DNA of 64,000 nucleotides from Trichodesmium sp050015995 (GTDB taxonomy: Bacteria; Cyanobacteriota; Cyanobacteriia; Cyanobacteriales; Microcoleaceae): positions 46,416-110,415 of the forward strand of contig NZ_JBNHEP010000094.1 of the NCBI RefSeq assembly GCF_050015995.1, given 5' to 3'. Positions within the stretch are counted from its first letter, which is position 1. Each line of letters opens with the position of its first letter. The notes beneath the pieces were generated by a model. It saw only the letters and a program-made list of their open reading frames with translations, was not told where the DNA came from and ran no database searches. The position numbers were made by a program, and so were the translations under genes. Positions 1 through 8,995 of the stretch are shown here, one piece after another.

Positions 1-1
1 A

Positions 2-205
2 AACAAACATTGCGATCGCGCTGAAGTTATGCGTGAGGGACATCAAGCGCGAGTGTTGCTTGCTGACAAAAATAACCAAGTTAAGGAAGTTTTCTACCAA
101 ACTCTTACTCCCAATGGCGGAACGTTAGAGTACAATGGCTATGAAACGGCTAACGGCAAACAACTGACAAATTCTCCAGTTATGGTAAGGGTGATTAACT
201 GTTGA
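2..205 (+). CDS. C-terminal part of an unrecognised protein (start outside window)
   Basis: An open frame runs from the window edge for 67 codons to a TGA at 203-205. It ends in the residues NSPVMVRVINC. I see no family signature, membrane segment or repeat in this tail, so no function can be given. The preceding part of the gene lies outside the window. It is followed by a decayed tnpB fragment, so the gene stands at the edge of a mobile-element scar. Confidence 0.5.
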   Translation, partial: NKHCDRAEVMREGHQARVLLADKNNQVKEVFYQTLTPNGGTLEYNGYETANGKQLTNSPVMVRVINC

Positions 206-291
206 ATGAAAATTGTATAAAGTAGTTGCTATTTGTAGAAAAGTGTTGTAATATTAAACAGCTAATAACTCTAATTAATTATAGTGGGTGA

Positions 292-399
292 ATGCGACTT
301 GTTGACAGACATATTATTAACCGAACACATAACTTTTGGCGGGTGTGTGATGAGTTAGCCTTTAAATCAAAAAACTTGTACAACTTGGCTAATTATTAA
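292..399 (+). pseudogene. N-terminal fragment of IS200/IS605-type TnpB
   Basis: The 35 codons from ATG 292 read MRLVDRHIINRTHNFW and continue with DELAFKSKNLYNLANY before a TAA at 397-399. This matches the usual N-terminus of cyanobacterial TnpB, which has an ERHII..H.FW..DELAF.SKNLYN pattern. After the stop the reading is scrambled and no RuvC motif follows, so only the head of a former lone-tnpB element remains. It differs from the two intact tnpB genes further along. Confidence 0.65.
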
Positions 400-1061
400 A
401 GAAATTCCCAGAGGCATTTACTGCCGAGGGAATAGTGAGCTGTGCCGTACAGCCAGTATTGGTTAATCCAATATCAAGATATTAAGCTGTCACGATTTTC
501 TACAGTTTAGTTCGTACGGTTTGAAAGATTAAATGAGAATTGAGCTATCGATCGCCTAATTTTAAAAGCAAGACAAATATAGCGCTACACGCAAGTTAAA
601 ACTCAAAAGTCATGCATCGAGTGTGTAATTCTGAGGTCTCCACTTCCTGCGGAAAGGCTTCGCCAACAGAATGTAAGACACACTCAAGACAGTCAAAAAT
701 AATCTCTGAGTGAGTTTGAGCATTTATACTAAATCCTGTTTTAAAAAAACAGTTTTCAGTAAACGGCAAAAACCCTGTAGAGACCTTGCATGCAAGGTCT
801 TTACAGACTGGTAATATAACTTGGTTTTAATAATCGGATTTGGTATTATAAGTGTCCTAGCCTATTTGCATAGTGCTATAGCAGGGAACAGGGAACACTT
901 AACTGGGAACAGTGTTTCCTAGTCTAAGATTCATCATCAGTTTATGTCCTAATCGCCCTGGCTATTGCTATATATAATAAAATAGCCAATCGCTCTCAAG
1001 AGTTTTGAGGCGACAATTTCTATAGTATAGTCAATAATGAGGAATAATAAACAAAACAAAA
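400..1061. repeat. Gene-free spacer with a short inverted-repeat element
   Basis: I find no coding frame here. From about 725 to 850 lies a MITE-like element whose left end reads TACTAAATCC and whose right end reads GGATTTGGTA, so the ends are inverted copies. Inside it is a self-complementary segment, ACCTTGCATGCAAGGT. The same terminal words recur near 8528-8639 and 26439-26540. At 885-915 there is a gggaaca-type short repeat. The sequence at 640-680 contains a fragment of a dispersed cyanobacterial repeat (CTGCGGAAAGGCTTCGCC). Confidence 0.5.
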
Positions 1062-1661
1062 ATGGCAAACTACTATCAGGTTCCCTTAAAAAGACTGAAT
1101 TCAGAAAATGCTCAAGGAATGGGAGTTTGCTTCACCACATTTGAAGATGTGGAGATAGATTTGTGCAGATGGCCGACTCAAGGTAAACGACCTCTTATTT
1201 CTGTAGGAGGTTACGGTGCTGTTCTTGAAGAAGAGTTCAAAGTCTATTGGCGGGGTTCGACAGTCTTTTCTGCTGGTCATCAGAATGCTCGCGGTGGTGC
1301 AACAGGTAAGATAGTGTCTGACCCAAAAAGTCAGTCCAAGTATGTTCTGTTAAATTGGCTAAGTGCGCATCTGGATGCAGGAGAAGCTTTGATGCCTAAA
1401 AATGGTGAACCGAGTATATTTCTTGTAGCTCCTCCTAAAGAAGACGTCAAGCCAGAAGATTTTGTAGCTCTTTATTCAGATGGTAGCTGTGGTATATCAA
1501 TGCACGCTGGAGTATGGCACACAGCTCCTCTATCACTTTCAGAAAAAGAAGTAGTTTATCAGCGAAAGCAAGGCAGTATCTATGCTACAATAGATTGTCT
1601 TTTGTTGAAAGAACACAACACTTGGTTAAAAATTCCCCTACGTCAACCTGAAGCAGTTTAA
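1062..1661 (+). CDS. Ureidoglycolate lyase (AllA)-family cupin protein
   Basis: The 199-residue product resembles ureidoglycolate lyase/hydrolase, a small cupin that acts in allantoin breakdown. The strongest evidence is the C-terminal segment around residues 144-159, GISMHAGVWHTAPLSL, with H148 and H153 in the place of the family's G-x-WH motif, and the preceding FLVAPP strand near 120-125. No other allantoin gene is in the window. The stop is only 26 bases before the first oxygenase gene, so the two are probably cotranscribed and the true substrate may be a different ureido or carboxylate compound. The family call is fairly firm; the reaction is not. Confidence 0.7.
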   Translation: MANYYQVPLKRLNSENAQGMGVCFTTFEDVEIDLCRWPTQGKRPLISVGGYGAVLEEEFKVYWRGSTVFSAGHQNARGGATGKIVSDPKSQSKYVLLNWLSAHLDAGEALMPKNGEPSIFLVAPPKEDVKPEDFVALYSDGSCGISMHAGVWHTAPLSLSEKEVVYQRKQGSIYATIDCLLLKEHNTWLKIPLRQPEAV

Positions 1662-1687
1662 CTAACTCTATTAATCAATAAATTAAG

Positions 1688-3010
1688 ATGAAAACTCTAG
1701 TTCAGCAACTCAAAAGTGCTTTTCGGATCGAATCAGTTGCAACCGTCGATAACGGGGTGCAGGTCACTTGGAAAGACGGTCACGAAAGCTTTTATCACAA
1801 CCTCTGGCTGCGGGATACTTGCCACTCTCCAAAATGTTTTCAGCCGGATACATTGAGCCTTAATAGTGGAGAAGGGGAAGGACACGACCCTCTGAAAATG
1901 CCACTAAACCCAATCCCTCAAACAGTCAAAATTGACGGCGAAGGAAATTTGGATATTATTTGGGGAGGTGAAGAAGCAGGACATCACAGCGTATACAATC
2001 CATCCTGGTTGCGAGTTCACTGTCAAAAAGACCCTGCCCTGAAACAGGGACGAAAACCCTTGCTGTGGGATTCATCACTAGAAATCCCTCATTTCGATTA
2101 CCATGAGGTGATGAAAGATGAGTGGGTACTATTGGATTGGTTGGAAAAAATGGTAGAATTGGGAGTAGCAATAATTGACAACTTTCCCAAAAATAAAGCA
2201 AGTTTTCAGCTCCTAGTAGAGCGTGTTGGGCCGATCCAAGAGCGATATCATCCTACTCACATATTTACCCTAGATACATCAAACAAACTGGCAGGAAATA
2301 TTCACCATGCTTATCAGTATATGGAACGTTTGCACAATCATACAGATCATATTTCCTATAACGTTCCTCCCCGACTGCAATTTCTGGGGTGTATTGAATA
2401 CGATAACCCTGACAATGACAAACAGGCTTATTCTACCCTAGTAGATGGCTTCAAAATAGCAGAAGTTCTCAGGACGCAGCAGCCAAAATTTTTCGAGTTA
2501 CTGACTCAAGAGTATGTGCCAACCGGTCGCAGGCGGGTAGCTGGTGTAGAAGAAAAAGTATCCCCTGGTGAAAAGAATACTAAGAAGTACCAATGGGAAA
2601 CGTATCATAGGCAGCACGTCATTAACTTGGATGAAAATGGTGTAGTATATCAGATTCGTTACCATGAAAACGATCGAGTACCACTAAATATTTCCCATGA
2701 TAAAATTCAAGACTTATATGCCGCTTACCAAGCATTTACAGCCTTAGCTGAATCTCCGGAATATAGTGCGGAATTTTTGATTGCACCAGGACAGGTATTA
2801 GTTAATGATAACTGGCGATTGCTCCACGGGCGGACAGCTATTCATAATCCTGGGCTACGAAGAATTTTACTAGGGGCGTATATGAAGCCAGAAACATTCC
2901 GCAGCAGACGGAGAATTTTGCTTGGGAAAAAAAGTGGGATGCCAGATATGTGGTTAATGGGATGTTCGGACCGCGCTTTAGAAATTCTGGCAGACCGCAT
3001 GAATCCTTGA
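1688..3010 (+). CDS. Gamma-butyrobetaine hydroxylase-like Fe(II)/2-oxoglutarate oxygenase (copy 1)
   Basis: This 440-residue protein has the two-part build of gamma-butyrobetaine and trimethyllysine hydroxylases: an N-terminal DUF971-type domain (about residues 10-110, with TWKDGHESFYHNLWLRD) and a TauD-type catalytic domain. The iron triad is visible as H218-T-D220 and distal H380 (LLHGRT), with arginines at 391-392 (RRILLGAY) placed to bind 2-oxoglutarate. C45 and C50 match two of the zinc cysteines known in human gamma-butyrobetaine hydroxylase. Carnitine synthesis is not expected in cyanobacteria, so the substrate is unknown, perhaps a metabolite made with the AllA-like neighbour. Confidence 0.8.
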   Translation: MKTLVQQLKSAFRIESVATVDNGVQVTWKDGHESFYHNLWLRDTCHSPKCFQPDTLSLNSGEGEGHDPLKMPLNPIPQTVKIDGEGNLDIIWGGEEAGHHSVYNPSWLRVHCQKDPALKQGRKPLLWDSSLEIPHFDYHEVMKDEWVLLDWLEKMVELGVAIIDNFPKNKASFQLLVERVGPIQERYHPTHIFTLDTSNKLAGNIHHAYQYMERLHNHTDHISYNVPPRLQFLGCIEYDNPDNDKQAYSTLVDGFKIAEVLRTQQPKFFELLTQEYVPTGRRRVAGVEEKVSPGEKNTKKYQWETYHRQHVINLDENGVVYQIRYHENDRVPLNISHDKIQDLYAAYQAFTALAESPEYSAEFLIAPGQVLVNDNWRLLHGRTAIHNPGLRRILLGAYMKPETFRSRRRILLGKKSGMPDMWLMGCSDRALEILADRMNP

Positions 3011-3093
3011 AAAAAATAGATTATGGCTTAATTTAGTCATTCGTATTGTTTAATTTTTAGTTGAATATCTTTTAAGAATATTGAGGTAGTAGG

Positions 3094-4395
3094 ATGACAA
3101 CAGTATTGCAACAACTTAAACCTGCTTTTCGGATTGAATCCGTAGCAACAACTGACAATGGTGTAAACATTACTTGGAAAGATGGCCACGAAAGTTTTTA
3201 CCATAACCTTTGGCTTTTAGATAGCTGTCGGTCTCCTAAATTCTTTGACCGAGATACTTTGAGCATCACCAGCGGGCACGATTTGCTCAAAATTCCTTTA
3301 AACCCAACACCCCAAGAGGTTAAGCTCGATCGCGAAGGTAATTTAGATATTGTTTGGGGCGGGGAGCAAACAGGGCATCAAAGCGTTTTTGATGCTTCAT
3401 GGCTACGGGTTCACTGTCAAAATGAACCAGCACTCAAACAACGACGCCAAGCTCTACTGTGGGATTCGTCAGTGTCAGTGCCTCATTTTGACTACCATGA
3501 AGCGATGAAAGATGATGGGGTGTTATTGCTGTTCCTGAATAAGATAGTCGAACTAGGGGTGGCAATTATTGACAATGCTCCCAAGGATGAAGAGAGCTTT
3601 CGGGCAATCGTAGAACGAGTAGGACCTCTGCGACAACGATACCATCCCAGCAATGTGTTTACGATGGATAGGGGCGACATAAAAGCCCAGGGTATCCAAC
3701 ATTCCTATCAAGTGGGAAGGTTAAGAAATCATACTGATGTTACTGCTTATGACATTCCCACTGGGCTGCAATTTCTGGAATGTATCCTCTATGAGAACCC
3801 AGATGGCGATCGCCAAGCATATTCTACGGTAGTTGATGGTTTTAAACTGGCAGAGGTAATCAAAACAGAAAATCCCTGGTTTTTCGAGTTGCTAACTACG
3901 GAATATATACCAGCAGGTCGTAGGCGGCTTTCAGTTGAGGAGAAATTATCAGAGAATGATTCCAGTGCTAGAAAGTACGAATGGGATGCTTATCGGCACA
4001 ACCATGTAATTAATTTGGATGAAAATGGAGAAGTGTATCAGATTAAGTACAATCACAATACGCGAGTACCTTTGGTGGTTTCTGACGATAAGATTCACGA
4101 CCTATTGGCAGCCTATCGCCGATTTTCAGAACTTTTGCAAGCTCCTGAATATAATGCCGAATTTTTGCTGACTCCAGGAGAGATATTGGTGGTTGACAAC
4201 TGGCGAGTTCTTCACGGAAGAACGGGAATTTGGAATCCTGCTCTCAAACGAATTGTTTTAGGAGCTTATTTAGAAGAGGAAAGCTTCCGCTGCCGACGAC
4301 GAATTTTATTGGGAGACAAAACCGGGATGTCAGACTTATGGTTAATGGGATGTTCAGACCGCGCTTTGGAAATTCTGACAGACAGATATTTATAG
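3094..4395 (+). CDS. Gamma-butyrobetaine hydroxylase-like Fe(II)/2-oxoglutarate oxygenase (copy 2)
   Basis: A 433-residue tandem paralogue of the gene before it, alike over its whole length from the DUF971-type N-terminus to the last residues (MGCSDRALEIL in both). The iron triad is intact: H213-T-D215 and H374 (VLHGRT). The N-terminal metal site looks eroded, because C45 is kept but the second cysteine (C50 in copy 1) is F50 here. Two active paralogues side by side suggest successive or alternative hydroxylations of one scaffold, which is inference. It starts 83 bases after copy 1 with a GAGGTAGTAGG stretch before ATG. Confidence 0.8.
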   Translation: MTTVLQQLKPAFRIESVATTDNGVNITWKDGHESFYHNLWLLDSCRSPKFFDRDTLSITSGHDLLKIPLNPTPQEVKLDREGNLDIVWGGEQTGHQSVFDASWLRVHCQNEPALKQRRQALLWDSSVSVPHFDYHEAMKDDGVLLLFLNKIVELGVAIIDNAPKDEESFRAIVERVGPLRQRYHPSNVFTMDRGDIKAQGIQHSYQVGRLRNHTDVTAYDIPTGLQFLECILYENPDGDRQAYSTVVDGFKLAEVIKTENPWFFELLTTEYIPAGRRRLSVEEKLSENDSSARKYEWDAYRHNHVINLDENGEVYQIKYNHNTRVPLVVSDDKIHDLLAAYRRFSELLQAPEYNAEFLLTPGEILVVDNWRVLHGRTGIWNPALKRIVLGAYLEEESFRCRRRILLGDKTGMSDLWLMGCSDRALEILTDRYL

Positions 4396-4621
4396 ATCCC
4401 AAATGGGTTCTATGATCGGGAGTAGGGGAGTAGGGGAGTAAGGGAGGAAGAGACCCACCCCTAACCCCTCCCAGGAGGGGAATCGAGTATTGGAGGTATA
4501 TGGGATATTTTTCAGCCTTTTTCTCCTCTTGCCTAATTCTTACAATTGAAAAAAACTCTTCTGCCTCCCCCCTTTCAAAGCCTTCCTTTCACCAAAGTAT
4601 AAGTATTCAGGCGGACATGAT

Positions 4622-5575
4622 ATGACTAATCAACTGAAATATTGGCAACAGCAATCCTTGGGAACACCTGTGGCGATTGCCATGGCTTCATTATTTGCAG
4701 CTTTAATTATCCAAGCCTTAAACCCAATTCTAATTAGATTGAGCGAAAGCGAAGTCAGTCCAAATGCCGCAATCTTTCATCGCTTCTGGATTACTCTTGC
4801 TATAGTGGGGCTGTGGAATGGACTTCAAATAGCAGGATATCCACAATCTGACAAGGAAGTTGAAGCAAATTCAGCATATACAACTCAAGTGCTGTGGCTG
4901 TTGCTAGCAATGGGAATTATGGGTGGTACTGCCATGCTACTTTGGGCGTGGTCTTTAACTCAAACTTCAATTGCCAATTCAGCCCTTGCCTTTAGTATGA
5001 CTCCTTTATTCACTTGTTTTTTAGAATGGCTAGTTTGGGGTAGGCGCTTCGATCTAAAATTTGGCATCGGGATGGCGATCGCGATAGTCGGAAGTTGTGC
5101 CTTGGGAGCCAAGGATTTCTCATACAACGCGCTTTACCTACAAGGCGATGCCATTGCCTTGCTAGGGGCAGTTTTTTATGCTGTTTACTTGATGCTTGCA
5201 GAAAAACTGCGAACTCAGTTGACGGCAATAATAATATTACTTTGGCGCTACGCAGTTAGCATTGTATTAACTTTACCTTTGATATTCATTGGTGGCGATG
5301 GCATTTTTCCCTATTCTTGGATGGGTTGGTTTTTCCTGATTCTCCTAGCCGCCACCACTGCTTCTCAGGTACTTATAGTTTATAGTCTCAAGCAGTTACC
5401 CTCTAGTTTGGTCGCCCTGGTCTTGCTCATAGATCCGGTCTTAACCGCTATTCTAGCTTGGATTATCTTCTCTGAACAACTAGGCTGGTTGAACTGGATC
5501 GCTTTTGCAGTAATTTTGTTAGGTGTTTACCTTGCCACCTCCAGCAAATCTGCTGTTAAGACTCAAACAGAGTGA
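4622..5575 (+). CDS. EamA/DMT-family permease
   Basis: A 317-residue integral membrane protein with about ten hydrophobic segments in two similar halves, as in the EamA drug/metabolite transporter family. Internal landmarks are the first-helix stretch ASLFAALIIQALNPI and the second-half helix ending in a DPVLTAILAW-type motif near residue 273. Members export amino acids, nucleosides or other small metabolites. It follows the oxygenase pair on the same strand after 226 bases and may export their product. The spacer's last bases (GGACATGATATGA) are the right end of the element seen at 5713-5846, so that repeat abuts the start codon. Confidence 0.8.
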   Translation: MTNQLKYWQQQSLGTPVAIAMASLFAALIIQALNPILIRLSESEVSPNAAIFHRFWITLAIVGLWNGLQIAGYPQSDKEVEANSAYTTQVLWLLLAMGIMGGTAMLLWAWSLTQTSIANSALAFSMTPLFTCFLEWLVWGRRFDLKFGIGMAIAIVGSCALGAKDFSYNALYLQGDAIALLGAVFYAVYLMLAEKLRTQLTAIIILLWRYAVSIVLTLPLIFIGGDGIFPYSWMGWFFLILLAATTASQVLIVYSLKQLPSSLVALVLLIDPVLTAILAWIIFSEQLGWLNWIAFAVILLGVYLATSSKSAVKTQTE

Positions 5576-5897
5576 TAGTTGGGCGACTTAAAATTTTAGT
5601 TTTTTTTGAATATGGCTGAAGCTCTAGGGATGGCAAAAAATGCCGATTTCTAGAGCTTTTCTTGACAAAGAAAAACTTTATTTGATTGATAGTTTATGCT
5701 AAATTTTATATAATATCATGTCCGGTAAATTAGTGATAAAAAAATTTTCTCTTATTCCTTATTCCTTCTTCCTTCTTTCTTCCCTCCTGACTCCTGACTC
5801 CTGACTCCTCCGTAGTTTATTTATAAGTATTCAACCGGACATGATATAATACCAAAAATCAATCAAAATAGCAAGTCTGATAGACAGGATTAAATCA
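5576..5897. repeat. Spacer with a 136-bp MITE-like palindrome
   Basis: Between TA dinucleotides at 5711-5712 and 5847-5848 lies an element with inverted ends ATATCATGTCCGGT and its complement ACCGGACATGATAT. Its interior is made of short pyrimidine-rich repeats (ttattcc, gactcct). It ends about 45 bases before asnS and may carry or disturb the asnS promoter. Nothing coding is visible in the rest. Confidence 0.6.
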
Positions 5898-7289
5898 ATG
5901 ACAAAGCAACGAATTGCCGAAATATTAAGAAGCGGTCAACCTGATGAAAAAGTGACAATTCAAGGATGGGTACGCACTAAGCGAGAATTAAAAGAATTTG
6001 CTTTTGTTGAAGTTAATGATGGTTCATGTTTAGCTAATTTGCAAGTAGTATTAAATCCCGATCTACCAAATTATCAGGAAAGTTTGCAGCAGATGAATAC
6101 AGGTGCCTCAGTAGAAGTGACTGGTATTTTGGTAGAGTCGCCAGCAAAGGGGCAAAGAATTGAACTGCGGGGGGAAAGTATGCTTGTTTACGGTGATGCT
6201 GACCCTGAAACTTATCCTTTGCAAAAAAAACGTCACTCTTTTGAGTTTCTTCGCACTATTGCACATTTGCGATCGCGCACTAATACTTATGGGGCTGTTT
6301 TCCGAGTCAGAAATGCTTGCGCGACCGCCATACATCAATTTTTTCAAGAAAGAGGTTTTTTGTGGATTCATACTCCTATTATTACTGCTAGTGACTGCGA
6401 AGGTGCAGGGGAAATGTTTACTGTTACTAGCTTAGATTTAAACAAAATTCCTCTCACAGAAAAACAAGATATTGATTTTAGTCAAGACTTTTTTGGAAAG
6501 TCGGCTTTTCTAACAGTTAGTGGGCAGTTAGAAGCCGAAATTATGGCAACTGCTTTTAGTAATGTGTATACGTTTGGTCCGACTTTTCGAGCAGAAAATT
6601 CTAATACTTCTCGACATTTAGCTGAGTTTTGGATGATTGAACCGGAGATGGCTTTTTGTGATTTGGAAGGGGATATGGATTTGGCGGAGGAATTTTTGAA
6701 ACATATTTTTAAATCTGTTTTAGAAAGTTGCCCAGAGGATATGGAATTTTTCAATAAACGGATCGATAAAACTGTTTTGGAAACAGCGGATACGATTATT
6801 AATAATAATTTTGAAAGGATTAGTTACACTGAGGCTGTTTCTTTGTTAGAAAAGACGGATAAAAAGTTTGAATATCCGGTAGAGTGGGGTTTAGATTTAC
6901 AGTCGGAACATGAACGTTATTTATGTGAGGAGTTATTTAAAAAGCCTGTCATTGTAACTGATTATCCAGCAAAAATTAAGGCTTTTTATATGCGGTTGAA
7001 TGATGATGGTAAGACGGTTAGGGCAATGGATGTTTTGGTGCCGAAAGTAGGAGAAATTATTGGTGGTGCCCAGAGGGAAGAACGTTTAGATATTTTGGAA
7101 AGAAGGATAGATGAACAGGAGATGAATAAGGAGGAGTTATGGTGGTATTTGGATTTACGCAGGTATGGTACTGTGCCTCATGCCGGGTTTGGTTTGGGAT
7201 TTGAAAGAGTGGTGCAGTTTATGACAGGAATGGGGAATATTCGAGATGTGATTCCTTTTCCAAGGGCGCCTTTAACGGTGGATTTTTAA
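5898..7289 (+). CDS. asnS: Asparaginyl-tRNA synthetase
   Basis: A 463-residue class IIb aminoacyl-tRNA synthetase that charges tRNA-Asn in the cytoplasm. An N-terminal OB-fold anticodon-binding domain (about residues 15-100, IQGWVRTKRELKEFAFVEV) precedes the catalytic core. Class II motif 2 is seen as GPTFRAENSNTSRHLAEF around 227-245, and motif 3 as GFGLGFERVVQF near the C-terminus. The length matches bacterial AsnRS, and the ERRIDE segment late in the core is typical of the Asn rather than the Asp enzyme. The product looks complete and the start ATG is the natural one (MTKQRIAEIL). Confidence 0.95.
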   Translation: MTKQRIAEILRSGQPDEKVTIQGWVRTKRELKEFAFVEVNDGSCLANLQVVLNPDLPNYQESLQQMNTGASVEVTGILVESPAKGQRIELRGESMLVYGDADPETYPLQKKRHSFEFLRTIAHLRSRTNTYGAVFRVRNACATAIHQFFQERGFLWIHTPIITASDCEGAGEMFTVTSLDLNKIPLTEKQDIDFSQDFFGKSAFLTVSGQLEAEIMATAFSNVYTFGPTFRAENSNTSRHLAEFWMIEPEMAFCDLEGDMDLAEEFLKHIFKSVLESCPEDMEFFNKRIDKTVLETADTIINNNFERISYTEAVSLLEKTDKKFEYPVEWGLDLQSEHERYLCEELFKKPVIVTDYPAKIKAFYMRLNDDGKTVRAMDVLVPKVGEIIGGAQREERLDILERRIDEQEMNKEELWWYLDLRRYGTVPHAGFGLGFERVVQFMTGMGNIRDVIPFPRAPLTVDF

Positions 7290-7427
7290 AGTTATAGCGC
7301 TAGGGAATAGGGAACAGGGAAAAGCATACTTTAAAAGGGGTTTCAGGATTTAGAAATGTCTTAACCTTAATGTGTAGCTCTAGATATTAGATATCAAATC
7401 TGCTTCCTTTGGAGCGTTATGAGAAAC

Positions 7428-7490
7428 CGAGTGTATGGAAAGTAAATGTTAGTATGGTGGGGTATTTAATAAACCCGGTTTCTTTGCTTT
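7428..7490 (+). terminator. Probable hairpin terminator after asnS
   Basis: The left arm GAGAAACCGAGT near 7430 pairs loosely with AACCCGGTTTCTTT near 7474-7487, followed by a T-rich run. An AGAAACCGGGTTT hairpin of the same family follows serS near 30963-31035, so this is a recurring repeat that may serve as a terminator. Confidence 0.4.
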
Positions 7491-7528
7491 TTTAGTTGTA
7501 AAATCAGAAATAAATTAGCTTAGAGATA

Positions 7529-7783
7529 AGTAGGTAAGTGAGAAAATTTACAACTACGTCATTGTGACTGGAACGGAGTGGAGGGAAGCAATTTCAAGGG
7601 TTTTGACTATATCAACATTTGATTAAATAGTAAGTAGAGCAAGCTAAAAAAAAGAGGTTACATATTGAGCTAAAAAATGCCTCAAAATACTGATATACCT
7701 CAATTTTGAGCTAATTGACAATTTGATACATAACGCACAAAATTTATCACGCTCTACTTAAGGTTTATTTAAACCTATCTACT
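7529..7783. repeat. Nested pair of TA-flanked MITE-like elements
   Basis: An outer element with ends AGTAGGTAAGTG (7529) and CTATCTACT (to 7783) is split by an inner element at 7633-7758. The inner element has ends AGTAGAGC and GCTCTACT and is flanked by TA on both sides (7631-7632, 7759-7760). The outer element matches the uninterrupted copy at 21998-22125 read on the other strand, including the shared GGAAGCAATYTCAAGGGTTT core. The inner one has a sister at 62088-62209 sharing GAGCTAATTKACAATTTGAT. The outer end overlaps the stop codon of the TPR gene. Confidence 0.7.
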
Positions 7784-8751
7784 TATGGATAAATTATGGT
7801 TAAATTTCTCTGTGTATTTTTGAGCTTTTCGATTACTTCATTAGCTTTAATATCATAGTCTTGATTTGGGTTTCGTTTGTGAAATTTAATTAATAAGTCT
7901 ATGTAAAATTGATAGTATTTTTGAACTGTAGTGAAATAGGATGGAGGGAGGTTCGTAGCGATCATTTGTGTATTAAGTTCTTCGATAATTTTGATAGCTG
8001 ATTCGATTTTTGTTAATGCTTCGTTTAATTTACCTTGGTAGTATTTTAGAACTGCTAAATTATAAAGAGTATTGGCAACACTCTGTCGGTCTTTAATTTT
8101 TTGGGATAAGTCTAGAGATTGGTTGAAGTAATCTAGTGCGGTTTGTTTTTTTTCTAAAGCATTGTAGACAAGACCAATATTATTCAGAGTCATAGCTTCC
8201 CCTGGAACACTTTGCATTTTTTTGAACAAGTCTAGGGATTGGTTGAAGTAATCTAGTGCAGTTTGTTTTTCTTCTAAAGCATTGTAGACAAGACCGATAT
8301 TATTGAGAGTTATGGCTGCCCATATTTGGTAGTTTGTTTTTTGATAAAGTCGTAGTGCTTGTTCAAAAATTTCTATTGTTTGTATTTTCGATGTCTCTGT
8401 TTCTTGTTTGAATAGTTTATTCCCTTGTCGATATAATTTATTTGCTTTGAGACTGAGTTTTATCTCTATAAAAATTATTATTACACTCACAATTACAGAG
8501 AATATTAATAGATAAAGCATGATATTATACCAAATCCGGTTATAAAAAGTATCTTTTTGAAATTCCTCTCTAACCCTTCTGCCTTCTGCCTTCTGCCTTA
8601 CCCTCATTATAAGGCTCTCGTGTAAACCGGATTTAGTATTACCTAACGTCAGATTATTCGCATCATGCAAAATGACTGATAAGATTAATAATACAAATAC
8701 AGAAGCAATAACATTAAGTAGCATTAAACTACCGATAAGTAATACAAACAA
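7783..8751 (-). CDS. Membrane-anchored TPR protein, CHAT domain lost
   Basis: 322 residues: two hydrophobic segments (about 1-28 and 76-96) and at least three tetratricopeptide repeats (about 125-250; twice LNNIGLVYNALE.KQTALDYF). The end, SYFTTVQKYYQFYIDLLIKFH, is the linker that in cyanobacterial TPR-CHAT proteins leads into the CHAT protease-like domain; here the gene stops soon after. The stop codon spans the end of the MITE at 7529-7783. Codons about 37-75 come from another inserted element (8528-8639). The start region overlaps a protease fragment, so this is probably a remodelled remnant that may or may not be expressed. Confidence 0.6.
   Translation of the reverse strand: MFVLLIGSLMLLNVIASVFVLLILSVILHDANNLTLGNTKSGLHESLIMRVRQKAEGRRVREEFQKDTFYNRIWYNIMLYLLIFSVIVSVIIIFIEIKLSLKANKLYRQGNKLFKQETETSKIQTIEIFEQALRLYQKTNYQIWAAITLNNIGLVYNALEEKQTALDYFNQSLDLFKKMQSVPGEAMTLNNIGLVYNALEKKQTALDYFNQSLDLSQKIKDRQSVANTLYNLAVLKYYQGKLNEALTKIESAIKIIEELNTQMIATNLPPSYFTTVQKYYQFYIDLLIKFHKRNPNQDYDIKANEVIEKLKNTQRNLTIIYP
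8528..8639. mobile_element. MITE-like element inserted in frame in the TPR gene
   Basis: Inverted ends TACCAAATCCGGTT and AACCGGATTTAGTA are flanked by TA at 8526-8527 and 8640-8641. The net added length with one TA copy is 114 bases, exactly 38 codons, and the TPR frame runs through it without a stop. Removing it joins codons for LTLG directly to NIMLYLL, a plausible original protein. The inside has a short cttctgc repeat. Confidence 0.7.
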
Positions 8752-8995
8752 AGTTAGTTTGTAACACTTTTTCGTCGTCTTTTTTGAGAAAATGAGCTGC
8801 GGTTAGCACAGTACAAACATCAGTTTCTCCAGATACAAAAAAAACAGTTATATCTTCAGATTGATTTATAGAGGATAGTTTGACAATACTCGGTTCTAGT
8901 CGAGAAGCAATTTTTTCTGATGATAATTCTCTAGAACAATTTGTCAGAGTTAGTGCTAGGAATATTAGACCAAAGATTATTGGTAAAAATTTCAT
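8729..8995 (-). pseudogene. N-terminal fragment of a trypsin-like lipoprotein protease
   Basis: From ATG at 8995 the product reads MKFLPIIFGLIFLALTLTNC, a lipoprotein signal with a Cys at the lipobox end. The next part is typical of cyanobacterial serine proteases, with IASRLEPSIVKL and the catalytic-histidine strand TVLTAAHFL. The frame ends soon after, so the aspartate and serine of the triad are absent. The downstream end overlaps the TPR gene by 23 bases. Proteases of this kind are often fused to TPR repeats, so the two pieces may come from one gene that suffered a deletion. Confidence 0.6.

Noticed and set aside
1062..5575. Saxitoxin-like or carnitine biosynthesis cluster
   Set aside because: Only generic families (2-oxoglutarate oxygenase, EamA permease) are shared; no diagnostic gene of either pathway is present.
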